Source of the DNA: Gammaproteobacteria bacterium
Lineage (GTDB): Bacteria; Pseudomonadota; Gammaproteobacteria; DSM-19610
Direction: 5' to 3'
DNA: 64,000 nucleotides
Assembly (NCBI GenBank): GCA_026197075.1
Contig: JAPHQV010000015.1
Span: 62,001-126,000 of the forward strand
The notes below the pieces were generated by a model. It made no database searches. It saw nothing but the letters and a program-made list of their open reading frames with translations, and had not been told where the DNA came from. A program made the position numbers and the translations under genes. Positions 51,662 through 60,281 of this stretch are shown here, one piece after another. Each line of letters opens with the position of its first letter. The first letter of the stretch is position 1.

Positions 51662-53431
51662 CTAGCACACCTTCACTTGCACCAGTTCCTCCCCTTCCGC
51701 GTCGGACACATGCACGGCACAGGCGATACAGGGGTCGAAGCTGTGGATGGTGCGCAGGATCTCGATGGGCTGCTTGGCATCATGCAGGCGATGTCCTTTC
51801 AGGGCCGCCTCGTAGGGCCCGTCCTGGCCCTCGGAATCGCGCGGCCCGGCATTCCAGGTGCTGGGCACCACCGCCTGGTAGTTGTCGATCAGGCCATCCT
51901 TGATCACCACCCAGTGCGCCAGGGCACCCCGTGGTGCCTCCATGAAACCGACCCCCTGGCAACTTTTCGGCCAGCTGCTGGGCTCCCATTTCTGGTCATT
52001 GAAGGTATCCAGCACGCCGGCACGGATATTGGTGATCAGTTGGTCATACCAGCCCTGCATGGCGTCCACCATGATCTTGGTTTCCAGGGTACGGGCCGCC
52101 GTGCGTCCCAGGGTGGAGAACAGGGCCTCCACCGGCAGGTCCAGGGTCTTGAGGGTCATCCCCACCAATTCCTGCGCCTGCTTGTGACCGGTGGCATGAA
52201 GCATCAGCATGCGCGCCAGCGGCCCCACTTCCATGGGCTTGCCACGCCAGCGCGGTGACTTCATCCAGGAGTAGCGTTCGTCGGTTTTCAGGTAGTCGTA
52301 GGGTGGCTTGGGCCCGGTGTAGTTGAGCTTGGTCTCGCCCTGGTAGGGATGCAGTCCCGCATCCTGACCCGCCTCGTAGTCGTACCAGGAATGGGACACG
52401 AACTCCTGGATCTGGTCGTCGGCATTCAGGTCCATTTCATGCACCCGTGACAGGTCGCGATCCAGAATCACGCCACGCGGCACCAGGAAGCTGTCGATAT
52501 CGGCCATGTCCTTGTCGGGAAAATCACCGTAGGTCATGAAATTGCCGATTCCCTCGCCCTGGTGAGCCCAGTCCTTGTAGAAACCGGCGATGGCCAGGGT
52601 GTCGGGCACGTACACCTGGTCGACGAAATCACGCATGGAATGGATGATGTTCTGCACCTTCTGCAGTCCGGTCAGGTTGAGGGCCGTGGCACCCCCTCCA
52701 CCGCGATAATGAGGTCCCTTGCCCTTGCCCTCGTGGCCGGGATGGATGCTGATGGGTGACGGTGACCCCCCCACCAGGAAATTGGGATGCGGGTTCTTGC
52801 CACCGAAGATGGTCAGCAGCTTGGCCGCGTCCCGCTGCCAGGCCAGGGCGTCGAGATAATGGGCCACGGCCATGAGATTGGCCTCCGGCGGCAACTTGTA
52901 GGCCGGGTGCCCCCAGTAACCATTACTGAATATCCCCAACTGCCCCGATTCCACGAAGGTCTTGAGCTTCTTCTGCATGTCGGAGAAGTAGCCCGGTGAG
53001 GAACGGGAATAGTTGCTGATGGACTGGGCCAGGTCCGAGGTGGCCTTGGGATCCGCCTTCAGCGCCGAAACCACGTCCACCCAGTCCAGGGCATGCAGAT
53101 GATAGAAATGCATGACATGGTCATGGACATACTGTCCGGCAATCATGAGATTACGGATCAGCTGGGCATTGTGGGGAATGGGGTAATCCAGGGCATCCTC
53201 CACGGAGCGTACCGAGGCCAGGCCATGCACCAGGGTACAGACGCCGCAGATACGCTGGGCGAAGGCCCAGGCATCGCGTGGGTCGCGCCCCTGCAGGATG
53301 ATCTCGATGCCGCGCACCATGGTGCCGGAACTGGAGGCCTGCTGGATCACACCATCGTCGCTGGTTTCCGCCTCGATGCGCAGATGGCCCTCGATGCGGG
53401 TGATGGGATCGACTACGATTCGTTCGCTCAT
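51662..53431 (-). CDS. hynL: Group 1e (Isp-type) [NiFe] hydrogenase large subunit
   Basis: A 589-residue catalytic subunit of a membrane-linked uptake hydrogenase. The N-terminal nickel motif is RICGVCTLVHG (Cys62, Cys65, His69). The C-terminal motif is DPCIACAVH (Cys568, Cys571, His574), followed by a 15-residue peptide for the protease. The order small-Isp1-Isp2-large with a 4-bp overlap (ATGA) to isp2 is the hallmark of the HynS-Isp1-Isp2-HynL operons of purple sulfur bacteria. The enzyme works on the periplasmic face after Tat export with the small subunit. No Tat signal of its own, as expected. Confidence 0.95.
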   Translation of the reverse strand: MSERIVVDPITRIEGHLRIEAETSDDGVIQQASSSGTMVRGIEIILQGRDPRDAWAFAQRICGVCTLVHGLASVRSVEDALDYPIPHNAQLIRNLMIAGQYVHDHVMHFYHLHALDWVDVVSALKADPKATSDLAQSISNYSRSSPGYFSDMQKKLKTFVESGQLGIFSNGYWGHPAYKLPPEANLMAVAHYLDALAWQRDAAKLLTIFGGKNPHPNFLVGGSPSPISIHPGHEGKGKGPHYRGGGGATALNLTGLQKVQNIIHSMRDFVDQVYVPDTLAIAGFYKDWAHQGEGIGNFMTYGDFPDKDMADIDSFLVPRGVILDRDLSRVHEMDLNADDQIQEFVSHSWYDYEAGQDAGLHPYQGETKLNYTGPKPPYDYLKTDERYSWMKSPRWRGKPMEVGPLARMLMLHATGHKQAQELVGMTLKTLDLPVEALFSTLGRTAARTLETKIMVDAMQGWYDQLITNIRAGVLDTFNDQKWEPSSWPKSCQGVGFMEAPRGALAHWVVIKDGLIDNYQAVVPSTWNAGPRDSEGQDGPYEAALKGHRLHDAKQPIEILRTIHSFDPCIACAVHVSDAEGEELVQVKVC

Positions 53432-54717
53432 GCTTCAGCCCCCTTGCTGGCTTTGCTGTCATCGAGGTGCTCCGCGAGCAACTCGGTCAAGCTCAATACT
53501 TCCATATCCATGCCATATTCCTCCAGGCCCTCTTCCAGCATGTTGCGGCAGTTGGAGCAGGTAGTGACCATGGCCTTCACGCCGATGCTGTCGAGCTGGC
53601 TCTTCTTGCGGCTGAACACCTTCAGGCGTAGCGGCTCGGCGCGCTCGTTGGTGCTGACACCACCGCCGCCGCCGCAACACCAGTTCCATACCCCGCTGTC
53701 GGGCATTTCCGTGAAATTGTCGGCACACAGATCCAGCAGCCGACGCGGTTGTTCCACCACCCCGCCACGGCGCACCATCTGGCAGGGATCGTGAAAGGTG
53801 AGCTTCATGTCCTCCTTGCTGTCATCGAAATGCAGGCGCCCCTGGGCGCGGAATTCGTCCAGCACCTCGACGATGTGTTTCACCTGGAAACCATAGGGCC
53901 GGCCGATGAGGTTGGGCCCATCCCAGCGGATAGCGATATAGGCATGGCCGCATTCGGGACTGATGACCGTCTTCACGCCCAGCTTCTCCGCCACGTCCAC
54001 CACCCGCTGCACCAACTGGCGGGCGATATCCGAGGAACCGATCTGAATGCCCGTGTTGGTCGCCTCGAAGGCCTCTGTCGATATGGTCCAGGTGGCGCCG
54101 GCATGATCCATTACCTTGGCCACGGCACCGATGAATTCATGGAACTGCATGATCTCCGCCGAGGACAGCATCAGCAGGTACTCCACACCGGGCTTGTCCA
54201 GCTCGATCTCGATGCCGCTGGCCTTGGCTTCCGAGGCCACCATCTTTTTCAGGGTCTCGGCCTTGATCCCCATGGGGCTGCCGATATTGACGGTACGGAT
54301 GGCCGCTTCGGCCAGTCCTTCGGTGGCATGTCCGGACACGGCGAAACCCTCGCGTACCTTGCGCACCATGTAGGCGATATCGTTACCCACGGGACAGACA
54401 GCAGAACAGCGCCCACACATGGTGCAGCTGTCGTACACCAGTTCCTGCCAGGCATCCAGGTCCGCGTCGGTCACTCGCCGACTCAGTCCAAGGGTGGACA
54501 TCAGCTTGCCCCAGAAGGTGTATTCCTGCTTCCAGACGCGACGCAGGGGCTCCACCTTGTGGATGGGCGTGTACTTGGGATCGCCGGTCTCGGTATAGAA
54601 CAGGCAGGCATCGGCACAAAGGCCACAGTGGACACAGCTGTTGAAATAGGAGGCGATGGGCGCGTCGATCTGTTCCATCATGGCCTTTACGCCACGTTCC
54701 ATATTCAGGGCACTCAT
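53428..54717 (-). CDS. isp2: Isp2: HdrD-like iron-sulfur electron-transfer subunit
   Basis: A 429-residue cytoplasmic-side protein. Two ferredoxin motifs are CVHCGLCADAC (about 28-38) and CTMCGRCSAVCPVG (about 97-110). Two CCG-type domains follow: SPECGHAY with HDPCQMVRRGG, then WNWCCGGGGG with TTCSNCRNML. These resemble heterodisulfide reductase HdrD and the DsrK subunit. It has no membrane helix and should dock to Isp1. With Isp1 it carries electrons from the hydrogenase through the membrane to quinone or to cytosolic thiol/sulfur metabolism. Overlaps isp1 and hynL by ATGA. Confidence 0.93.
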   Translation of the reverse strand: MSALNMERGVKAMMEQIDAPIASYFNSCVHCGLCADACLFYTETGDPKYTPIHKVEPLRRVWKQEYTFWGKLMSTLGLSRRVTDADLDAWQELVYDSCTMCGRCSAVCPVGNDIAYMVRKVREGFAVSGHATEGLAEAAIRTVNIGSPMGIKAETLKKMVASEAKASGIEIELDKPGVEYLLMLSSAEIMQFHEFIGAVAKVMDHAGATWTISTEAFEATNTGIQIGSSDIARQLVQRVVDVAEKLGVKTVISPECGHAYIAIRWDGPNLIGRPYGFQVKHIVEVLDEFRAQGRLHFDDSKEDMKLTFHDPCQMVRRGGVVEQPRRLLDLCADNFTEMPDSGVWNWCCGGGGGVSTNERAEPLRLKVFSRKKSQLDSIGVKAMVTTCSNCRNMLEEGLEEYGMDMEVLSLTELLAEHLDDSKASKGAEA

Positions 54718-55373
54718 AACTGAACTCCCTTGCGGCCGGAAACGGCGCCGTTATACCAGCGTGAAACGAAAATGGTGAAGGTGTGCATCAACTTGGTGAA
54801 AGGGAACACCACCAGCAACAATGCCACGCTCAGCATGTGGTACGCCAGCATCTCCGTGTAGGGCAGGATCATGCGGTGATAGGCCAGGTAGCCTGTCAGC
54901 AAGGGCAGGAAGGTCACCGCCCACACCAGGTAATCCACCCAGCTGGAGAGAAAGCGTCGCACCGGGTTGACCAGACGGTGTACCAGCAACACCAGCAGTG
55001 CCACGATCGCAATCACCGTGGCGGCATCCACGACGAAGAAGGGCAGCGCCGGCCAGGACAGGCCGAACACGTCCTTGAACAGCAGGATATGAGGCGCGAA
55101 GAACAGCAGGGCAATCAGGAGGCCGATGTGGAAGGCGTAACCGGCATAGATCACCACCGGCGCCTGCTTCACCAGGCCCGGTGCCGGAATGGAACGGCGC
55201 CAGACGGTGCGCCAGCCCCCCCCCGCGGCACTGGCGCGAGCTTCACTCAGGTCCGGCTTGCGTCCCAGCAAGGACATCTCCAGGAAGCGCACCAGTACAC
55301 CCACCACGAAGATGATGGTGGCCCATTCCAGGGCGGGGCCGCGCGCCCAGTTCAGTAATTCCATGTCCGTCAT
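54714..55373 (-). CDS. isp1: Isp1: NarI-like cytochrome b membrane subunit
   Basis: A 219-residue integral membrane protein with about five helices (about 12-30, 65-90, 102-125, 140-160, 170-195). It resembles the NarI/DsrM/HdrE gamma family that binds two b hemes. Candidate axial His residues lie in YAGYAFHIGLLIALLFFAPH and MLAYHMLSVALLLV...LMHTFTIFVSRWYN. It connects the periplasmic hydrogenase dimer with Isp2. It overlaps the small-subunit gene and isp2 by 4 bp each. Confidence 0.92.
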   Translation of the reverse strand: MTDMELLNWARGPALEWATIIFVVGVLVRFLEMSLLGRKPDLSEARASAAGGGWRTVWRRSIPAPGLVKQAPVVIYAGYAFHIGLLIALLFFAPHILLFKDVFGLSWPALPFFVVDAATVIAIVALLVLLVHRLVNPVRRFLSSWVDYLVWAVTFLPLLTGYLAYHRMILPYTEMLAYHMLSVALLLVVFPFTKLMHTFTIFVSRWYNGAVSGRKGVQL

Positions 55374-56473
55374 GATTTGTCTCCTTCGAGTTCATCGGCG
55401 GTGAGCGGTTTGTGGGCCGCCTTGGCGCCTGCCTTGACATGCCGGTTGTGCAGGCCGACCGCCACGCCCGCTACCGCGCCGGCTGCCGCCGCGGCCAGAC
55501 CCAGCTTGCCGAGATCGGAGATGGGCATGCTGACCGCCTTGTAGAAGCTGCCGGCATCCCAGAAATCCGGTTCCGAACAGCCGAGGCAACCGTGGCCGGA
55601 CTCGACGGGCCAGCTGGTGCCTTCGTTCCACTTGGTGGTGGCACAGGCGTTGTAGGTGGTCGGACCCTTGCAGCCCAGTTCGTAGAGGCACCAGCCGTTG
55701 CGAGCACCCGCGTCGTCGAAACTCTTGGCGAACTTGCCCTGGTCATAGAAGGGGCGGCGATAGCAGCGATCGTGGATGGTCTCACCATAGAAGGCGGTGG
55801 GTCGTCCCAGCTTGTCCAACTCGGGAATGGTGCCGAAGGTCAGGTAGTGGGCCAGCACGCCGGTGATGACCACCGGGATGGGCGGGCAACCGGAGACATT
55901 GATGATGGGCTTGTCCTTGATGATGTCGGCCACGGAAACCGCCCCGGTAGGGTTCGGGTTGGCCTTGGGGATGCCGCCGAAGGCGGCACAGCTGCCCACC
56001 GCCACGATGGCCGCGGCGCCCTTCGCGCTTTCCTCCAGCATCTGCAGGTTGGTCATGCCGGCGATGGTGGAATAGACACCACCGTCCGCGATCGGGATGG
56101 AGCCGTCCACGATCAGCAGGTACTCGCCGGCAAATTCCTCCTGCACGCGTTCGCGGTGGTGTTCCGCCGCATCACCGGCCGCCGCCTGCAGGGTGTGGTG
56201 ATAGTCCAGGGAAATGACATCGAAGATCAGGCTCTCGATGGTCGGCGAATGGGATCGGGTCAGGGACTCGGTACAGCCGGTGCATTCCTGGAAGGACAGC
56301 CAGATCACCGCCGGGCGCCGGCGCTGTCCCAGCGCCTCGGCAATGGCGGGCGCCATGCCCGGCGGCAGGGCCATCATCGAGGCCGTGGCCGCGCAGAATT
56401 TCAGGAAGGCGCGCCGACTCACTCCCTGCCGGGCCAGATGTTCCGCCACCGTTGGACGTTTGCTCATACTCAC
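55370..56473 (-). CDS. hynS: Group 1e [NiFe] hydrogenase small subunit (Tat-exported)
   Basis: A 367-residue subunit carrying the electron-relay clusters. The twin-arginine signal is SRRAFLKFCAATASMMALPP. Mature motifs are WLSFQECTGCTESL (proximal cluster), VGSCAAFGGIPKA, NVSGCPPIP, CLYELGCKGP, NACATTKWNEG and GHGCLGCSEPDFWD (medial and distal clusters). The C-terminus has a hydrophobic stretch (LGLAAAAAGAVAGVAVGL) that may anchor it, then a charged tail. AGGAGG lies before ATG 56473. It heads the hynS-isp1-isp2-hynL unit, 45 bp after the hupH-like gene. Confidence 0.95.
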   Translation of the reverse strand: MSMSKRPTVAEHLARQGVSRRAFLKFCAATASMMALPPGMAPAIAEALGQRRRPAVIWLSFQECTGCTESLTRSHSPTIESLIFDVISLDYHHTLQAAAGDAAEHHRERVQEEFAGEYLLIVDGSIPIADGGVYSTIAGMTNLQMLEESAKGAAAIVAVGSCAAFGGIPKANPNPTGAVSVADIIKDKPIINVSGCPPIPVVITGVLAHYLTFGTIPELDKLGRPTAFYGETIHDRCYRRPFYDQGKFAKSFDDAGARNGWCLYELGCKGPTTYNACATTKWNEGTSWPVESGHGCLGCSEPDFWDAGSFYKAVSMPISDLGKLGLAAAAAGAVAGVAVGLHNRHVKAGAKAAHKPLTADELEGDKS

Positions 56474-56517
56474 CTCCTGTGTTCGTAGTCGTTGTTACTT
56501 CTTATCCGTCATGCCTT

Positions 56518-56937
56518 TCATTCCAGCTCCACCAGCCTGGCGCGCAGATCCTCCAGGCTGTCCCGGACATCCGCCGGATGGGCACGGATGATATCGGGGC
56601 ATTGGGTGACCTCCAGGAACTCGGCCATCACCTCATCATTACTGTTGTAGTGCCGCACCCACCAGACGCCGTGGATGGCGGTTTCCTGAACCGTGCTGGG
56701 TCCCAGTGCCGAGACCTCGGCCGTTACCTCGCCCTTCCCCAGGTGCTGTTCCAGGAAGGCGAGGTCGCCGGGTGACAAGGGCAGGCTGCGCAGATCGATG
56801 CTGCTCTCGCGACCCTGCTCCACCAAATCGCGCAACTGGTTTTCCAGTTCCATCAGCAGGGCGCGCCCATGGGGCGCCGCATCGGCCCCGGCCTGGAGCA
56901 CGGTCACGGTAACGGGGATATCACTCAGTTGACTCAT
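56518..56937 (-). CDS. HupH/HyaF-like hydrogenase expression/formation protein
   Basis: A 139-residue protein matching the C-terminal HupH/HyaF domain: STVQETAIHGVWWVRHYNSN, then EFLEVTQCPDIIRAHPAD. These accessory proteins assist assembly or protection of the uptake hydrogenase small subunit. ATG 56937 overlaps the protease stop as ATGA, so it is preferred to the GTG at 56946. It is shorter than full HupH, lacking an extended N-terminal domain. It is the second conserved gene in the group 1e operon. Confidence 0.82.
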   Translation of the reverse strand: MSQLSDIPVTVTVLQAGADAAPHGRALLMELENQLRDLVEQGRESSIDLRSLPLSPGDLAFLEQHLGKGEVTAEVSALGPSTVQETAIHGVWWVRHYNSNDEVMAEFLEVTQCPDIIRAHPADVRDSLEDLRARLVELE

Positions 56938-57410
56938 GTGCGCCACCGCTGGATGAGCTCGCGTACCTGGGCGCAGGCGGCCGGGATGGCCTGACGCACC
57001 GCCGGGCTGGGATCATGCCCCCAGTCGATGCACTCCGGCTGAATACCCACCAGGGCGCGGCGTTCGGGCAGGCGACCCGCCAGCAACACCACCGCCAGTA
57101 GGTCCAGCAGGCTCACTTCATGGACGCTGCGCTTGCGATTACTGCCGAGGAAGCCATCCATGGCGGTTCCCTCGAAACAGCGTACCGTGCCGGCCGGCGC
57201 GCCCAGCTCGGCGGCATCCACCACGATGAGCTGTTCACTGTCTTCGATGGTGCCCGCCAGGGTAAAACTGAGGGTACCCCCATCCAGGTACTGCACCCCG
57301 GGAAGAGGGCTATCCTTTTCCAGGCTGTGGATGGCATGCACACCTACGCCCTCGTCACTGAGGAGACTATTGCCAATGCCGAGCACCAGGACGGAAGGGG
57401 GCGTGGGCAT
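56934..57410 (-). CDS. hynD: Hydrogenase maturation protease (group 1e operon)
   Basis: A 158-residue nickel-dependent endopeptidase (HyaD/HupD family). Motifs are VLVLGIGNSLLSDEGVGVHA (nickel ligand Asp in SDEG), LDGGTLSFTLA, and LIVVDAAELGAPAG. Later ECIDWGHDPSPAV is typical of HupD. It should cleave the 15-residue tail of HynL at 51662-53431. Its ATG overlaps the stop of an upstream 27-codon ORF as TGATG, and GGAGGAAGG lies directly before it. The downstream hupH-like start overlaps its stop. Confidence 0.93.
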   Translation of the reverse strand: MPTPPSVLVLGIGNSLLSDEGVGVHAIHSLEKDSPLPGVQYLDGGTLSFTLAGTIEDSEQLIVVDAAELGAPAGTVRCFEGTAMDGFLGSNRKRSVHEVSLLDLLAVVLLAGRLPERRALVGIQPECIDWGHDPSPAVRQAIPAACAQVRELIQRWRT

Positions 57411-57493
57411 CAGCCTTCCTCCGCGGCGACCAGCAGGACCGGGAGCGGCAGTAAAGCGAGCATCACGCTAGCGGATAGAAACCATCGTTCCAC
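57410..57493 (-). CDS. 27-residue leader membrane micro-ORF coupled to hynD
   Basis: A GTG at 57493 has a perfect GGAGG with a 5-base spacer upstream. The frame encodes a 27-residue peptide: a short polar N-terminus (MERW), a hydrophobic helix (FLSASVMLALLPLPVLLVAA), then EEG and TGA. The TGA overlaps the protease ATG as TGATG, so translation would be coupled. Its second half also provides the Shine-Dalgarno of the protease gene. It could be a real small membrane protein of the hydrogenase operon or a translated leader. I know no family for it. Confidence 0.6.
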   Translation of the reverse strand: MERWFLSASVMLALLPLPVLLVAAEEG

Positions 57494-57696
57494 AACAACC
57501 TCCACGGGTATGTCAATGCACGATACGCCAACTATGTCCGGAGATACTGATCTCCGTCAACGATGAAAGCGATTTCTGCCTCGCCTGGCGACCGCGTCGG
57601 TTCGCTGGCGCTGGCGGATGGCCGGGTGTAGGCTTACGGACAAGGATAGCGCACGTTTCCTACCCTTTCGTTACAAACCAAGCCAGGGAGGTCCCC

Positions 57697-57942
57697 ATGT
57701 GTCTCGGAATCCCCATGCAGGTCACCGCCGTCCACGGCTTCATCGCCCATTGCGAGGCCAAGGGCGTCACCCGGGATGTGAGCCTGTTTCTGATGCAGGA
57801 GGAGCCCGTGGCACCCGGCGATTTCATCATGGTGCACGTGGGCTACGCCATCCAGAAGATGACACCCCAGGAGGCCCGCTCCGCCTGGGAACTCTATGAC
57901 GAGATGCTGGGCCTGGGGAAGGAGGCGCCCCAGGGTGCATGA
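57697..57942 (+). CDS. hypC: Hydrogenase assembly chaperone HypC
   Basis: An 81-residue chaperone that carries the Fe(CN)2CO unit between HypD and the hydrogenase large subunit. The essential N-terminal Cys2 is present (MCLGIPMQV), along with the family core FIMVHVGYAIQKM. GGAGG lies 5 bases before the ATG. It opens the hypCABD operon, divergent from hynD across about 200 bp, which should contain both promoters. It overlaps the hypA start by 8 bp. Confidence 0.95.
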   Translation: MCLGIPMQVTAVHGFIAHCEAKGVTRDVSLFLMQEEPVAPGDFIMVHVGYAIQKMTPQEARSAWELYDEMLGLGKEAPQGA

Positions 57943-58279
57943 ACTCGCCGTCTGCCAGGGTATGCTGCGTCAGGTGATGGACATCACCCGGCGCGAACAG
58001 GCCCGTACCGTCACCCGCATCCTGGTACAGGTCGGCCCCCTGTCCGGCGTGGAACCCCGGCTGCTCTCCCAGGCTTTCCCCATTGCCAGTGCGGGTACTC
58101 CCGCCGCCGGCGCCGTACTGGAGCTGGAAAGCCTGCCGGTACGGGTCCGTTGCGAGCAGTGCGGGGCCGAGACTGATGCCCGCCCCAACCGCCTGCTCTG
58201 CGGTGCCTGTGGCGACTACCATACCCGCCTGTTGAGCGGTGACGAGCTGCTGTTGGTGTCGGTTGAACTGGAACGCTGA
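57935..58279 (+). CDS. hypA: Nickel metallochaperone HypA (GTG start)
   Basis: A 114-residue nickel-insertion chaperone. A GTG at 57935 gives the obligatory (M)HE N-terminus, where His2 binds nickel, and AGGAGG lies 9 bases upstream, inside hypC. The frame open before it (57896) is rejected. The zinc domain has two CxxC pairs: RCEQCGAE and LLCGACGDYH. It partners HypB to deliver nickel to both large subunits in this window. HypB starts 35 bp later. Confidence 0.93.
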   Translation: MHELAVCQGMLRQVMDITRREQARTVTRILVQVGPLSGVEPRLLSQAFPIASAGTPAAGAVLELESLPVRVRCEQCGAETDARPNRLLCGACGDYHTRLLSGDELLLVSVELER

Positions 58280-58314
58280 GCGGCGTTACCCTCGACGCCA
58301 GGGAGGATTGGCAC

Positions 58315-59160
58315 ATGTGTGATACCTGCGGCTGTAACATCACCCCCGGGAACCGGCACCTGATCCTGGGCCAGGGCAAACTGGCGCGCACCGAGGATGG
58401 CCGCAGCGCGGTCACCGTATTGAGCCGCCTGTTGTCCGAAAACGATGTGCAGGCCCTGCACAACCGCCGGCATTTCGACCAGCATGGGGTGCTGGCCATC
58501 AACCTCATGTCGGCGCCCGGCTCCGGCAAGACGGCCCTGCTGGAGGCCACCATCGATGCCCTGGGAGACGAATTCCGGATTGGCGTGGTGGAAGGTGACC
58601 TGGAAACGGAGAATGATGCCGAACGCATCCGTGCCCGTGGCGTACCCGCGGTGCAGATCGTTACCGGTACCGCCTGTCATCTCGATGCCCACATGCTGCA
58701 TGACGCCCTGCACCGCATCGACCTCGACAGCCTGGACATCCTGTTCATCGAGAACGTCGGCAATCTGGTGTGCCCGGCCAGCTTCGATCTTGGCCACCAT
58801 CGCAATGTCACGCTGTTGTCGGTCACCGAGGGCGACGACAAGCCCGCCAAGTATCCGGTCATGTTCCGTGGTACCGACCTGCTCGTACTGAGCAAGTCGG
58901 ATCTGCTGGAGATATTGGGGGATTTCGATCCGGCGGCGGCCGAACGGCACCTGCGTGCCCTGGCCAGTCGTGCACCGGTCATGGCGCTCTCGGCCCGCAA
59001 GGGCATCGAGCTGGATGCCTGGCTGGACTGGCTGCGGGCCGAGGTCAGGGCCCAGCGGGAACGCCTGGAACGGGGCGACAGCCTGACGCCGGTCATGCAG
59101 CCCGAGGGCGCGCGCCTGCATGAAACTCAGCCGGCCCCTGCACCTGAGCCCGGCCCGTGA
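58315..59160 (+). CDS. hypB: Hydrogenase nickel-incorporation GTPase HypB
   Basis: A 281-residue SIMIBI GTPase. The N-terminal high-affinity metal motif CDTCGC (Cys2, Cys5, Cys7) is present without a long His-rich stretch. The G domain has Walker A SAPGSGKT, VEGDLETENDAERI, the metal-site GTACHLDAHML with Cys and His, ENVGNLVCPASFDLG, and base-specificity LSKSDL. An unusual Pro/Gln-rich tail of about 25 residues follows the domain. The stop overlaps the hypD GTG as GTGA. Confidence 0.95.
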   Translation: MCDTCGCNITPGNRHLILGQGKLARTEDGRSAVTVLSRLLSENDVQALHNRRHFDQHGVLAINLMSAPGSGKTALLEATIDALGDEFRIGVVEGDLETENDAERIRARGVPAVQIVTGTACHLDAHMLHDALHRIDLDSLDILFIENVGNLVCPASFDLGHHRNVTLLSVTEGDDKPAKYPVMFRGTDLLVLSKSDLLEILGDFDPAAAERHLRALASRAPVMALSARKGIELDAWLDWLRAEVRAQRERLERGDSLTPVMQPEGARLHETQPAPAPEPGP

Positions 59161-60281
59161 GCGCCGACGCCAAAACCTGGCTGGAACGCATCCATCGTTT
59201 GCCCCTGCGTGAGCGGGTGCGGGTGATGAACGTATGCGGCGGCCATGAGCGCTCCATCACCATGGCGGGACTGCGCGGCGCCCTGCCTGCGAACATCGAG
59301 CTCATCCCCGGTCCCGGTTGTCCGGTGTGTGTATGTCCCGAGGAGGATGTCTACGAGGCCATCCAACTGGCCCTGAACGAAGACCTGATCCTGGTGGCCT
59401 TCGGCGACATGCTGCGGGTGCCCGTAAACGTGAAAAAGGCAGACATCCGCTCCCTGGAGCAGGCCAAGGCGGCCGGTGCCGACATCCGGCCCATCGCCTC
59501 GCCGGCCGAGGCGGCGCGCATCGCCCGCGACAATCCGGAACGACCCGTGGTGTTCTTCGCCGCCGGTTTCGAGACCACCACCGCGCCGGTCGCCGCCCTG
59601 CTGGCGGAAGGTACGCCCGACAACCTGCTGTTGCTGCTCTCGGGCCGGCTCACCTGGCCGGCGGTGGCCATGCTGCTGGACTCGGAACAACCGGGCTTCG
59701 AGGCGCTGATCGCACCCGGACATGTGGCGACGATCATGGGGCCGGAGGAATGGCAATTCGTGGTGGACGATCATGGCCTGCCGGCGGCCGTGGCCGGCTT
59801 CACGCCTGTATCCCTGCTCGCGGCGCTCTACTCCGTGTTGCGTCAGCACCTGGAGGGCCGTCGCTTCCTGGACAACTGTTATCCAGAGCTGGTGCGTCCC
59901 GGCGGCAATGTTGCCGCGCGGCGCGTGCTGGCCCAGACCATGGACGTGGCGAGCGCCACCTGGCGCGGCGTGGGCAGCATCCCCGATTCCGGTTTCGTGC
60001 TCAACGCGGACTTTCGCCACCAGGATGTGCACCAGCACCTGCCCCGCTATCGCGACGACGCCCGCAAGCGGGCCGGCGAGATGCCGCCCGGCTGTGACTG
60101 CGCGCGGGTGGTACTGGGCAAGATCTATCCGAACGAATGCAAGATCTACGGCAAGGCCTGTACGCCGCGCACCCCCATCGGTCCCTGCATGGTGTCCGAT
60201 GAGGGTGCCTGCCGCATCTGGTGGGCGGGTGGTATCCGGGAAGCGATCAGCCCTGGAAGATATACTGTTCCAGCTGAGTGA
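59157..60281 (+). CDS. hypD: Hydrogenase formation protein HypD
   Basis: A 374-residue iron-sulfur scaffold for assembling the Fe(CN)2CO group. Motifs are MNVCGGHERSITMAGLR, PGPGCPVCVCPEED, FFAAGFETTTAPVAALL, and the C-terminal cluster GEMPPGCDCARVVLGK then IYPNECKIYGKACTPRTPIG and GPCMVSDEGACRIWW. The GTG start overlaps the hypB stop. The C-terminus (REAISPGRYTVPAE) extends past the usual GG end and overlaps the convergent CBS-domain gene by 35 bp. hypE and hypF are not in this window and must lie elsewhere. Confidence 0.94.
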   Translation: MSADAKTWLERIHRLPLRERVRVMNVCGGHERSITMAGLRGALPANIELIPGPGCPVCVCPEEDVYEAIQLALNEDLILVAFGDMLRVPVNVKKADIRSLEQAKAAGADIRPIASPAEAARIARDNPERPVVFFAAGFETTTAPVAALLAEGTPDNLLLLLSGRLTWPAVAMLLDSEQPGFEALIAPGHVATIMGPEEWQFVVDDHGLPAAVAGFTPVSLLAALYSVLRQHLEGRRFLDNCYPELVRPGGNVAARRVLAQTMDVASATWRGVGSIPDSGFVLNADFRHQDVHQHLPRYRDDARKRAGEMPPGCDCARVVLGKIYPNECKIYGKACTPRTPIGPCMVSDEGACRIWWAGGIREAISPGRYTVPAE

